Part shown: one piece after another, positions 23,374-30,079 of the stretch
Layout: every line of letters starts with the position of its first letter
Position numbering within the stretch: position 1 is the first letter of the stretch
From: CAXMWX01 sp051008185
GTDB taxonomy: Bacteria; Pseudomonadota; Gammaproteobacteria; Eutrophobiales; Eutrophobiaceae
Direction: 5' to 3'
Assembly (NCBI GenBank): GCA_051008185.1
Contig: JBPCXW010000081.1
Coordinates: 1 to 30,079 of the forward strand
Length of the DNA stretch: 30,079 bases
Program-made: the position numbers and the translations under genes
Notes under the pieces: model-generated
Seen by the model: the letters and a program-made list of their open reading frames with translations, nothing else
Told to the model about the DNA's origin: nothing
The model's database searches: none

Positions 23374-23982
23374 CTAGCCCTCTGTTGCTTCGGACAAGCC
23401 GAGATATTTTCGGTGCAACTTTTCAACCTGTTGCCTGAGAAAATCGGTGTCTTTGGTGTTGTGTATTACATCATCGGCCTTTGCCAGCCGTTGCTCTCTT
23501 GATATCTGTGCCTGCATGATACTTGCTATCTCCGCCTTTGTCGCATTATCTCTGCCGCCAGCCCGGATAATCTGCAAATCCTCCGGCAGATCCACGACCA
23601 GAATACGATCAATGTAATTTGTCTCACCGGCCTCCAGCAACAGGGGTATGGTGATTATGCAGTAATGATAATCTGTCTGCTGTTGAAATTGTTTGATTCC
23701 GCTCCGCACCAGAGGATGAATCAATGCCTCCAGTTGTTTCCTGAGTTCGGGATCAGCGAACACGATTTGCCTTATTTGCTTGCGCTTCAGTTGGCCGTCT
23801 TCCGCCACCACGGTGGGGCCGAACAATTTGATTATCCCCTCATACCCGGTTTGCCCCGGTTGCGTCACGGCGTGGGAAATGTCATCGGCATCAATACAGG
23901 GGACACCGTGTTCGCTGAACAGAGCCGCCACAGTGCTCTTGCCGCTACCGATACCGCCTGTCAATCCTATTGTCAAAGTCAT
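23374..23982 (-). CDS. coaE: Dephospho-CoA kinase
   Basis: 202 aa. CoaE phosphorylates dephospho-CoA, the last step of coenzyme A synthesis. The P-loop GGIGSGKST lies at residues 9-17; CIDADDISH and the LIHPLVRSG segment are typical, as is the lid region (DRILVVDLPEDLQI, with AGGRDNATKAEIASIMQAQ). It begins 2 bp after the pilD stop, in the same operon. Confidence 0.97.
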   Translation of the reverse strand: MTLTIGLTGGIGSGKSTVAALFSEHGVPCIDADDISHAVTQPGQTGYEGIIKLFGPTVVAEDGQLKRKQIRQIVFADPELRKQLEALIHPLVRSGIKQFQQQTDYHYCIITIPLLLEAGETNYIDRILVVDLPEDLQIIRAGGRDNATKAEIASIMQAQISREQRLAKADDVIHNTKDTDFLRQQVEKLHRKYLGLSEATEG

Positions 23983-23984
23983 TG

Positions 23985-24854
23985 TTATAACTCGTGGTTA
24001 AACAGCGCCAGGATCTCCCGCCCCTGAATGAGACTGATCCAGCCCGCGATGGCGAGGTAGGGGCCGAACGGGATGGGGGTTTCACGTTTGTGTCGGCGCA
24101 GAATGATCATACCGATACCGATAATAGAGCCGACAAGCGAAGACAGCAAAATGACGAGCGGCAGGTATTGCCAGCCCAGCCAGGCACCGAGTGCGGCAAG
24201 CAATTTGAAATCACCATGACCGATGCCCTGTTTGCCGGTGAGCAGTTTGAACAGGTGATACACGCCCCATAATATCAGATAGCCGAGTATGCAGCCGATG
24301 ATGCTGGAGTAGATGTCTGTGAATACGCCGAACAGATTGCTGACGATACCTGCCCAGAGTAAAGGCAAGGTGATTTCATCCGGTAACAGTTGTTTGTCGT
24401 AGTCAATAAATACCAGGGCGATGAGCGAGCAACCCAGTATGCAGGCCGGCAGGGTCTGTATGTGCGGGCCGAATTTCCATGCCGCCGACAGGCACAGCAA
24501 ACAGGCAAGCAACTCAACCAGCGGATAGCGTATCCCGATCCCGGCCTCGCAGTTGGCGCATTTGCCGCCGAGCAACAGGTAACTCAACAAGGGGATATTC
24601 TGCATGACTGTTATGCTGTGACCACAGGCGAGGCATCGGGAACGGGGTTGCAGTAAATTGTATGTTTGTCCTTCATCTGCGGCGGTGTTTTCCACCTCAA
24701 GAAATTCGCAACAACTCTTGCGCCAGTCTCTTTCCATCATCAGGGGCAGCCGGACAATGACAACATTGAGGAAACTGCCCACCAGCAAACCGAGCAGACC
24801 GATGCTGAAATAAAACCCCGCAGGGGATGTTTGCAACAATTCAATAAATTGCAT
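23985..24854 (-). CDS. pilD: Prepilin peptidase and N-methyltransferase
   Basis: 289 aa from ATG 24854. PilD cleaves the leader of type IV prepilins and type II pseudopilins and methylates the new N-terminus, in the inner membrane. The N-terminal GLLVGSFLNVVIVRLP and the zinc-binding CLAC (74-77) and CANC (99-102) are present. Catalytic aspartates lie in FIDYDKQLLPDEITL and GHGDFKLLAALGAWLGW (Asp215). About seven membrane helices. AAGG precedes the ATG. The gene usually follows pilB and pilC; here clpB lies upstream across a palindrome, so the substrates are encoded elsewhere if they exist. Confidence 0.95.
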   Translation of the reverse strand: MQFIELLQTSPAGFYFSIGLLGLLVGSFLNVVIVRLPLMMERDWRKSCCEFLEVENTAADEGQTYNLLQPRSRCLACGHSITVMQNIPLLSYLLLGGKCANCEAGIGIRYPLVELLACLLCLSAAWKFGPHIQTLPACILGCSLIALVFIDYDKQLLPDEITLPLLWAGIVSNLFGVFTDIYSSIIGCILGYLILWGVYHLFKLLTGKQGIGHGDFKLLAALGAWLGWQYLPLVILLSSLVGSIIGIGMIILRRHKRETPIPFGPYLAIAGWISLIQGREILALFNHEL

Positions 24855-24862
24855 AAGCAAAC

Positions 24863-24891
24863 CTTATAAGTGAAAAAGGAGGAGTTGTAAA
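24863..24891 (-). promoter_or_regulatory. Strong promoter with near-leaderless start for pilD-coaE-zapD-yacG
   Basis: On the minus strand, TTTACA (24891-24886), a 17-bp spacer, then TATAAG (24868-24863). Each box matches the sigma-70 consensus at five of six positions. Transcription would start about 2-4 nt ahead of the pilD ATG, leaving almost no leader. Confidence 0.55.
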
Positions 24892-24906
24892 GCCGGATAG
24901 CGGGTT

Positions 24907-24932
24907 GTCATACCCGCTTTTGCGGGGATGAC
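24907..24932. repeat. 26-bp palindrome at the 3' end of clpB
   Basis: Outer arms GTCAT (24907-24911) and ATGAC (24928-24932), inner arms CCCGC (24913-24917) and GCGGG (24922-24926), and a TTTT loop. It touches the last base of the clpB stop codon and probably acts as its terminator or mRNA end. This is the best copy of the family in the window. Confidence 0.7.
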
Positions 24933-27508
24933 TACTCTTTTACAAAAGCCATTGCATTATTTTCATAGTGTAGCCGGATCTTGTCTTTGGGCAGAAAGTG
25001 GCCGCCCAGTAGCTCTTTGGCCAGTGGGGTCTCCACCAGTTGCTGTATGGTGCGTTTCAGGGGACGGGCACCATAGACCGGATCAAAACCGGCCTCGGCA
25101 ATATGATCTTTTGCCTCGTCACTGATCGTTAGTGCAATCTCCTGGCCTGCCAGCCGTCGGCACAGTGCCTGTAGTTGCAAGTCGGCGATGGCCGTAATTT
25201 GTTCGCGCTGCAAGGCATGAAATACTACGATTTCATCAATGCGGTTAAGAAACTCCGGTCTGAAGTAGGCCGTTACCAGATCCATTACCTGTTGTTTCAT
25301 CGTTTGGTATGGGGCCTCCGGGCCGGCCTCCTGAATGCGATCCGAACCGAGGTTGGAGGTCATCACAATAACCGTATTGCGAAAATCCACGGTGCGACCA
25401 TGGCTGTCGGTTAGTCTGCCGTCATCCAGCACCTGTAACAACAGGTTGAATACATCGGGGTGCGCCTTTTCCACTTCGTCCAGCAGGATCAGGCTGTAGG
25501 GCCGACGGCGTATGGCCTCGGTGAGATGGCCGCCCTCGTCATAACCTATATAACCCGGCGGGGCGCCGATCAGGCGGGCTACCGCGTGTTTTTCCATGTA
25601 CTCCGACATATCAATGCGTACGATAGCCTCTTCCGTGTCAAACAGAAAAGCCGCCAGGGATTTACATAACTCGGTCTTGCCCACACCGGTGGGGCCAAGA
25701 AACAGGAACGAACCATTGGGACGATTGGGATCGGACAAACCGGCGCGTGCCCGCCTGATGGAATCGGCGACGGCATCAATGGCCTGATCCTGTCCGACCA
25801 CGCGCCGGTGCAGGGCCTGTTCCATCTGTAACAGTTTGTCCCGCTCGCCTTGTAACATTTTGGTTACCGGTACGCCGGTCCAATGCGATACCACCTCGGC
25901 GATTTCATTTTCGCTGACCTTGTTTCTGAGTAACTGCATGGTCTCTGTGTCTGAATCATCCGTGTCTTGCAGTTGTTTTTCCAGTTGCGGAATAATCCCA
26001 TACTGTAATTCAGACATTCGGTTGAGATCACTTTGTCGCTGTGCGGCTTCAAATTCCAGTTTTGCCTGTTCCAGTTTTTCCTTGATGTCATGGCTGCCTT
26101 GTAACAGGGCTTTTTCCGCAGTCCAGATCTCATCCAGATCGGCGTATTCGCGTTCCACCTGTTTTATATCTTTTTCCAGCTTGGCCAGCCGTTGTTTGGA
26201 TGCGGTGTCCGCTTCCTTTTTCAATGCCTGCCGTTCAATCTTCATTTGGATCAGACGCCGTTCCAGTTTGTCCATGGCCTCGGGCTTGGAGTCGATCTCA
26301 ATACTGATGCGGCTGGCGGCCTCATCAATCAGGTCAATGGCCTTGTCGGGCAATTGCCGATCAGTGATATAGCGGTGGCTCAGGGTGGCGGCGGAGACGA
26401 TAGCCGGATCAGTAATCCGGACATGATGATGCACCTCATAGCGTTCCTTCAGGCCGCGTAAAATGGCAATGGTGTCTTCAACTGAAGGTTCATTCACCAA
26501 TACTTTTTGAAAGCGCCGTTCCAGGGCGGCATCCTTTTCTATATTTTCCCGGTATTCATCCAGTGTGGTCGCGCCGACGCAGTGCAACTCACCGCGGGCC
26601 AGTGCCGGTTTGAGCATATTGCCGGCGTCCATCGCCCCCTCGGCCTTGCCGGCACCTACCATGGTATGTACTTCATCAATAAATAAAATAATCCGGCCTT
26701 CCTGTTTTGCCAGATCGGACAGCACGGCCTTAAGCCGTTCCTCAAATTCACCGCGGAATTTCGCCCCGGCGATCAGGGCACCCAGATCCAGGGCCAGCAA
26801 CTGTTTGCCCTTCAGGGCCTCCGGTACTTCACCATTGACGATACGTTGCGCCAGTCCTTCTACAATGGCGGTCTTGCCCACACCGGGCTCACCGATCAGA
26901 ACGGGATTGTTTTTGGTGCGGCGTTGTAATACCTGAATCGTGCGGCGTATTTCATCATCGCGGCCGATCACCGGATCAAGTTTGCCATCACGCGCGCGCT
27001 CGGTAAGGTTGATGGTGTATTTTGCCAATGCCTGCCGCTTCTCTTCACTGTTAGGATCGGACACGGACTCGCCGCCACGGACGGTATTGATGGCGTCCTC
27101 AACGGCCTGTTTGTTGGCACCGCAGTCGCGCAGGATTCTGCCCAGTTCACTTTTGTCATCAATCGCCGCCAGGGTGAACATCTCACTGGAGATATACTCG
27201 TCCCCTCGTTGCCCGGCGAATTTGTCGGACAGATTGAGCAAGCGTTCCAGATCACGGGAGATATGTACCTCGCCGGCGTTTCCCTGCACTTGCGGTAGCC
27301 TGCCCAATGCGCGTTGCAGTTGTGACCGCAGGGCATCCGGATCAGTGCCTGCCAGACCGAGCAGGTGTGTCGTGCCGCCGCCATCCTGATTCAGCAGGGC
27401 ATCCATTAAATGCAGGGGCTCAATAAACTGGTGATCGCGGCCCACCGCCAGACTCTGGGCATCGGCCAGGGCTTGTTGAAACTTGCTTGTGAATCGATCT
27501 ATACGCAT
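24932..27508 (-). CDS. clpB: ATP-dependent disaggregase ClpB
   Basis: 858 aa, full length. ClpB is the hexameric Hsp100 that pulls proteins out of aggregates with DnaK. Layout: N domain (1-145); first AAA+ module with Walker A GEPGVGKT (206-213) and Walker B ILFIDEVH; the coiled-coil middle domain (about 400-530, e.g. MDKLERRLIQMKIERQ, LEQAKLEFEAAQRQ); second module with GPTGVGKTEL and LILLDEVEKAHPD. The C-terminal GARPLKRTIQQLVETPLAKELL is typical. A GTG at Val149 may serve as an internal start. A sigma-32-type promoter precedes the gene. It follows rluD directly; pgeF, which normally lies between, is absent. Confidence 0.98.
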   Translation of the reverse strand: MRIDRFTSKFQQALADAQSLAVGRDHQFIEPLHLMDALLNQDGGGTTHLLGLAGTDPDALRSQLQRALGRLPQVQGNAGEVHISRDLERLLNLSDKFAGQRGDEYISSEMFTLAAIDDKSELGRILRDCGANKQAVEDAINTVRGGESVSDPNSEEKRQALAKYTINLTERARDGKLDPVIGRDDEIRRTIQVLQRRTKNNPVLIGEPGVGKTAIVEGLAQRIVNGEVPEALKGKQLLALDLGALIAGAKFRGEFEERLKAVLSDLAKQEGRIILFIDEVHTMVGAGKAEGAMDAGNMLKPALARGELHCVGATTLDEYRENIEKDAALERRFQKVLVNEPSVEDTIAILRGLKERYEVHHHVRITDPAIVSAATLSHRYITDRQLPDKAIDLIDEAASRISIEIDSKPEAMDKLERRLIQMKIERQALKKEADTASKQRLAKLEKDIKQVEREYADLDEIWTAEKALLQGSHDIKEKLEQAKLEFEAAQRQSDLNRMSELQYGIIPQLEKQLQDTDDSDTETMQLLRNKVSENEIAEVVSHWTGVPVTKMLQGERDKLLQMEQALHRRVVGQDQAIDAVADSIRRARAGLSDPNRPNGSFLFLGPTGVGKTELCKSLAAFLFDTEEAIVRIDMSEYMEKHAVARLIGAPPGYIGYDEGGHLTEAIRRRPYSLILLDEVEKAHPDVFNLLLQVLDDGRLTDSHGRTVDFRNTVIVMTSNLGSDRIQEAGPEAPYQTMKQQVMDLVTAYFRPEFLNRIDEIVVFHALQREQITAIADLQLQALCRRLAGQEIALTISDEAKDHIAEAGFDPVYGARPLKRTIQQLVETPLAKELLGGHFLPKDKIRLHYENNAMAFVKE
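27062..27064 (-). other. Probable internal GTG start of the short ClpB form
   Basis: Codon 149 is GTG, in RGGESVSDPN, exactly where E. coli starts its 80-kDa form lacking the N domain (Val149). A purine-rich GGCGAG lies 4-9 bp upstream. Identity of position and context suggests two ClpB forms are made here too. Confidence 0.5.
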
Positions 27509-27545
27509 CTTCTACCTAACAAAAATTTTGCGGGAATGATGACAG

Positions 27546-27574
27546 TAATGGGGGCACATATACGCAATATCAAG
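27546..27574 (-). promoter_or_regulatory. Sigma-32 (heat-shock) type promoter of clpB
   Basis: On the minus strand, CTTGATA (27574-27568) is followed after a short spacer by CCCCATTA (27553-27546). This fits the RpoH pattern CTTGAA-N13-15-CCCCATNT. Transcription would begin about 30 nt before the clpB ATG. ClpB is a classic RpoH target. Confidence 0.65.
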
Positions 27575-27592
27575 TGCCGGGCGGGTCGGTGC

Positions 27593-28546
27593 TCAGGCCG
27601 TGTTGGACTGTATCTGCTGTAGCAACTCAAGGTAATCGGCCGGTGGCGGTGCCTGCCAATGCATGGTGGCACTGGTCAGCGGGTGTTGCAGGGTCAGGGC
27701 CTCGGCATGCAGGGCCTGACGCCGGAAACCTTGCAAGCTGTCGCGCAAGGCGGGGGAGATATTTTTCGGCAACCGGTTACGGCCACTATAAACAGGGTCG
27801 CCGATGACAGGGTGTTTGATGTAAGCCAGATGTACCCTGATCTGATGGGTGCGGCCCGTCTCCAGGGTTACCCGGAGTTCCGTGATACCGTTATATCTGC
27901 CCAGCAGGCGATAATGGGTGATGGCGGGTTTACCGCCTTCCGTCACCGCCATCTTTGTGCGTTGTGACGGGTGCCGCCCGATGGCCTTGTCCACCGTGCC
28001 GCCGCTGGTCAATTCACCATGCACCAATGCGCGGTACTCTCTTTTAACCCGGTGTTCCTGCAAGTCCCGCACGAGTTGGGTATGGGCGGCGGGTGATTTG
28101 GCAACGATCATGATGCCCGATGTATCTTTGTCCAGGCGTTGCACAATCCCCGCACGCGGTATGTGTTGCAACTCTGTGCAATGGAACAACAGGGCATTGA
28201 CCAGAGTCGCATTCGGATTGCCGGCACCCGGATGCACAACGATGCCGGCGGGCTTGTCAAGGACGATAATATGCTCATCTTCGTGAATGATATGTAACGG
28301 GATGTCCTCGGCGAGCCAGTCTTCATTGTGGATTTCGGGTACGGCATTGATATTGACAACCTGCCCCGATTTGGTGATGTCACGTTGTCTGGCCGGTACG
28401 CCATCAACCAGCACACAGCCGGACTTGATCCAATCCTGCAGGCGCGAACGGGAAAACTGTGGGCACATCTTCGCTACCGCCTGATCCAGTCGCAGTGCTG
28501 CGTATTCATCGGTAATAATTAGTGAAATCATATATTTATCTTGCAT
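27593..28546 (-). CDS. rluD: 23S rRNA pseudouridine synthase RluD
   Basis: About 317 aa. RluD makes pseudouridines in helix 69 of 23S rRNA (1911, 1915 and 1917 in E. coli). An S4 domain (RLDQAVAKMCPQFSRSRLQDWIKSGCVLVDG) is followed by the RluA-type catalytic domain with Asp in GIVQRLDKDTSGIMIVAK, IVLDKPAGIVVHPGAGN, and ETGRTHQIRVHLAYIKHPVIGDPVYSG. ATG 28546 places RLDQ at the same distance as in E. coli; ATG 28531 is also possible. The related RluC is less likely given its neighbours bamD and clpB. Divergent from bamD. Confidence 0.94.
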   Translation of the reverse strand: MQDKYMISLIITDEYAALRLDQAVAKMCPQFSRSRLQDWIKSGCVLVDGVPARQRDITKSGQVVNINAVPEIHNEDWLAEDIPLHIIHEDEHIIVLDKPAGIVVHPGAGNPNATLVNALLFHCTELQHIPRAGIVQRLDKDTSGIMIVAKSPAAHTQLVRDLQEHRVKREYRALVHGELTSGGTVDKAIGRHPSQRTKMAVTEGGKPAITHYRLLGRYNGITELRVTLETGRTHQIRVHLAYIKHPVIGDPVYSGRNRLPKNISPALRDSLQGFRRQALHAEALTLQHPLTSATMHWQAPPPADYLELLQQIQSNTA

Positions 28547-28570
28547 CTTGATTGGCGAAGTCAAAATCGC

Positions 28571-28600
28571 ACTATACCGCTATTCCCGCAGAAACGGGAA
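28571..28600 (-). promoter_or_regulatory. Possible promoter for rluD
   Basis: On the minus strand, TATAGT (28576-28571) with TTCCCG (28600-28595) 18 bp upstream. The -35 lies inside the palindrome at 28582-28601. The -10 is good, the -35 poor. Confidence 0.35.
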
Positions 28601-28601
28601 T
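28582..28601. repeat. Palindrome between divergent rluD and bamD
   Basis: ATTCCCG (28582-28588) and CGGGAAT (28595-28601) form a perfect 7-bp stem around a 6-nt loop. It resembles the ATTCCC...GGGAAT repeats scattered in Neisseria and other proteobacteria, and belongs with the CCCGC/GCGGG copies in this window. Confidence 0.6.
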
Positions 28602-28621
28602 CCGGTTGTGCGGGACTTATC

Positions 28622-28630
28622 TGCTATACT
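28622..28630 (+). promoter_or_regulatory. Extended -10 promoter of bamD
   Basis: TGCTATACT is a near-perfect extended -10 box about 35 bp before the chosen bamD start. No good -35 is seen, which extended -10 promoters tolerate. Confidence 0.5.
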
Positions 28631-28665
28631 GCCATCCCTGATATTATTGAATGGTGGTAAAAAAA

Positions 28666-29439
28666 ATGCGTATTCTGTTTTTACTCCTGTTGCTGTCCGT
28701 CGCCGGTTGTGCGTTGTTCAGTAAAGACGGCGAGGAAGATGAGACTAAAAACTGGACTGTTGAGCGTCTGTATGCCGAGGCCAAGGACGCGCTTTACTCA
28801 GGCTACTATAAAAAGGCGGTGGAGTATTATGAGTTTCTGGAAACCCGTTTCCCCTTTGGCGTGTATGGGCAGCAATCCTTGCTGGATTTGGCCTATGCCT
28901 ATTACAAGACGGAAGATGCGGAGGCGGCCACCGCCGCTTGTGACAGGTTTATCAAGTTATATCCGCAAAATCCGCATGTGGATTATGCCTATTACCTGAA
29001 AGGTTTGATTAATTTCAATAAGGGTAAAGGTTTTACCGAACGTTTCCTGCCGATGGATTTGTCGCAACGGGATCAAAGCCCGTCGCTAACCGCCTTTGAT
29101 GCCTTTGCGGAACTGCTGGAGAAATATCCGCATACCCAATATGCGGAAGATGCGCAAAAGCGCATGGTGTATCTACGCGAGAACATCGCCAAACACGAGA
29201 TCCATATAGCCAACTACTATATGAAACGCGGTGCCTATATAGCCGCCGCCAACCGTGCCCGATATGTGGTTGAGAGTTATCAGCGCACTCCCTCAGTGCC
29301 TGACGGTCTGATCATCATGGCCAGGTCCTACAGGGTACTGGAGATGGACGATCTGTTTGACGATACCATGCGTGTTCTGGATCTGAATTATCCCAACCAT
29401 CCCGGTCTCAGGGAGGTTAGGCAAATCAAGGTGCGGTGA
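28666..29439 (+). CDS. bamD: Outer-membrane assembly lipoprotein BamD
   Basis: 257 aa from ATG 28666. BamD is the essential TPR lipoprotein of the BAM complex that inserts outer-membrane barrels such as the protein at 1-1524. The lipobox is LSVAGC (Cys15). Five TPR-like repeats follow: ERLYAEAKDALYSGYYKKAVEYYEFLETRFPFG, the ATAACDRFIKLYPQNPHVDYAYYLKGL block, the FAELLEKYPHTQYAEDAQKRMVYLRENIAKHEIHIANYYMKRG block, and others. ATG 28666 has GGTGG about 7 bp ahead and gives a compact signal peptide; ATG 28651 adds five residues. It is convergent with nadE. Confidence 0.96.
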   Translation: MRILFLLLLLSVAGCALFSKDGEEDETKNWTVERLYAEAKDALYSGYYKKAVEYYEFLETRFPFGVYGQQSLLDLAYAYYKTEDAEAATAACDRFIKLYPQNPHVDYAYYLKGLINFNKGKGFTERFLPMDLSQRDQSPSLTAFDAFAELLEKYPHTQYAEDAQKRMVYLRENIAKHEIHIANYYMKRGAYIAAANRARYVVESYQRTPSVPDGLIIMARSYRVLEMDDLFDDTMRVLDLNYPNHPGLREVRQIKVR

Positions 29440-29445
29440 TAGCGG

Positions 29446-29461
29446 ATAGCCGGACGGCTAT
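29446..29461. terminator. Hairpin between convergent bamD and nadE
   Basis: ATAGCC (29446-29451) pairs perfectly with GGCTAT (29456-29461) across a GGAC loop. It covers the 18-bp gap and the nadE stop codon. No T-run follows on either side, so termination is only a suggestion. Confidence 0.35.
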
Positions 29462-30051
29462 TGTGCTTCCCGGTAACGCGAAGTGATCGGATAACGCCTG
29501 TCACGACCAAAGGCGCGGGCGGTTATTCTTACCCCCGGTGCGGCCTGACGGCGTTTGTATTCATTTTGATCCACCAGCCTGACGACATTTTTGACTGTTT
29601 CAGCATCAAAACCGGCTGCGATTATCTGTGCCGGGCTTTGATCCAGTTCAATGTAGCGTTCCAGAATGGGATCGAGTATGTCATAAGGCGGCAGGGTGTC
29701 TTCATCTTTTTGTTCCGGACGCAGCTCGGCACTCGGCGGGCGATCAATAATACGTTGCGGAATGATCGCATCCTGTCTGTTGCGCCAGTTCGCCAGTTTA
29801 TAGACAAAGGTTTTGGACAGGTCTTTGAGTGGCGCAAATCCCCCCGCCATATCGCCATACAAGGTTGCATAGCCTACGGCCATTTCGCTTTTGTTGCCGG
29901 TGGTCAGCAACAGCTTGCCGCTTTTGTTGCAGATTGCCATTAGCAAGATACCCCGGCAGCGGGCCTGTGTGTTTTCTTCGGTTGCATCCACCGCCCGACC
30001 AGAAAAAGCCAGGGCCAACAATTTTCGGAACACCCTGAAGGGTTGGTCCAC
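29458..30051 (-). CDS. nadE: NAD+ synthase, C-terminal part; in-frame stop just upstream
   Basis: The visible 197 residues are the end of the glutamine-dependent type NAD+ synthase, which amidates deamido-NAD+ with ATP. Synthase motifs are DATEENTQARCRGILLMA, LLLTTGNKSEMAVGYATLYGDMAGGFAPLKDLSKT, and the C-terminal QNEYKRRQAAPGVRITARAFGRDRRYPI. The P-loop SGG motif and any glutaminase domain lie beyond the window. The open frame begins at GTG 30051, but homology appears to continue upstream to the window end (GVHHHT before NVDQPFRVF) across a TAA at 30055-30057. The gene may therefore be broken by a nonsense mutation, or the base may be an error. Family certain; integrity uncertain. Confidence 0.85.
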   Translation of the reverse strand: MDQPFRVFRKLLALAFSGRAVDATEENTQARCRGILLMAICNKSGKLLLTTGNKSEMAVGYATLYGDMAGGFAPLKDLSKTFVYKLANWRNRQDAIIPQRIIDRPPSAELRPEQKDEDTLPPYDILDPILERYIELDQSPAQIIAAGFDAETVKNVVRLVDQNEYKRRQAAPGVRITARAFGRDRRYPITSRYREAQ

Positions 30052-30079
30052 ATTTTAGGTATGGTGATGCACTCCCCAT

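Noticed and set aside
24869..24890. Purine-rich AAAAAGGAGGAG as a plus-strand ribosome site
   Set aside because: No start codon and open frame follow at the right distance. The stretch is the spacer of the minus-strand pilD promoter.
29798..30079. Minus-strand open frame starting at the window end, overlapping nadE
   Set aside because: It is out of phase with nadE and has no family pattern. The nadE motifs lie in the other frame.

Overview
The window is a housekeeping segment of a gammaproteobacterial chromosome with GC somewhat above 50%. This follows from gene content and order: the ibaG-murA-hisG-hisD run, the mreBCD-mrdA-rodA-mltB-rlpA-dacA-dat wall cluster, lipB-lipA, pilD-coaE-zapD-yacG, and bamD divergent from rluD-clpB. 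The species cannot be named from sequence alone. There are 30 protein genes, two of them cut by the window ends. I saw no RNA gene, insertion sequence, prophage or CRISPR array, and no gene-free stretch longer than about 200 bases.

Layout. 1-1524: the end of a large surface protein with a C-terminal autotransporter-type barrel. 1637-5818 (+): mlaC, ibaG, murA, short-form hisG and hisD. 9055-5858 (-): gatC-gatA-gatB. 9244-18468 (+): mreB, mreC, mreD, mrdA, rodA, mltB, rlpA, dacA and dat, a near-continuous set for building the side wall (cytoskeleton and scaffold, PBP2-RodA synthase, lytic transglycosylases, DD-carboxypeptidase, D-alanine transaminase). 20607-18483 (-): a small exported protein of unknown function and a YadG/YadH-type ABC exporter. 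20739-22385 (+): lipB and lipA, which make lipoate. 24854-22382 (-): pilD, coaE, zapD, yacG. 28546-24932 (-): rluD and clpB. 28666-29439 (+): bamD. 30079-29458 (-): the end of nadE.

I do not see a new multi-gene system. The notable signals are smaller. mreC appears to start at an ATC codon behind a good Shine-Dalgarno sequence. nadE seems to carry an in-frame TAA just inside the window end. A 45-bp palindromic DNA repeat is duplicated inside the surface-protein reading frame. A second family of short CCCGC/GCGGG palindromes sits at gene borders. clpB has a clear sigma-32-type promoter and keeps the internal GTG start known from E. coli. RlpA has a pair of cysteines next to its active site. 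Several neighbours expected from related genomes are absent (mlaFED and mlaB, ybeD, pgeF, pilBC), so this lineage has rearranged or lost parts of otherwise conserved clusters.
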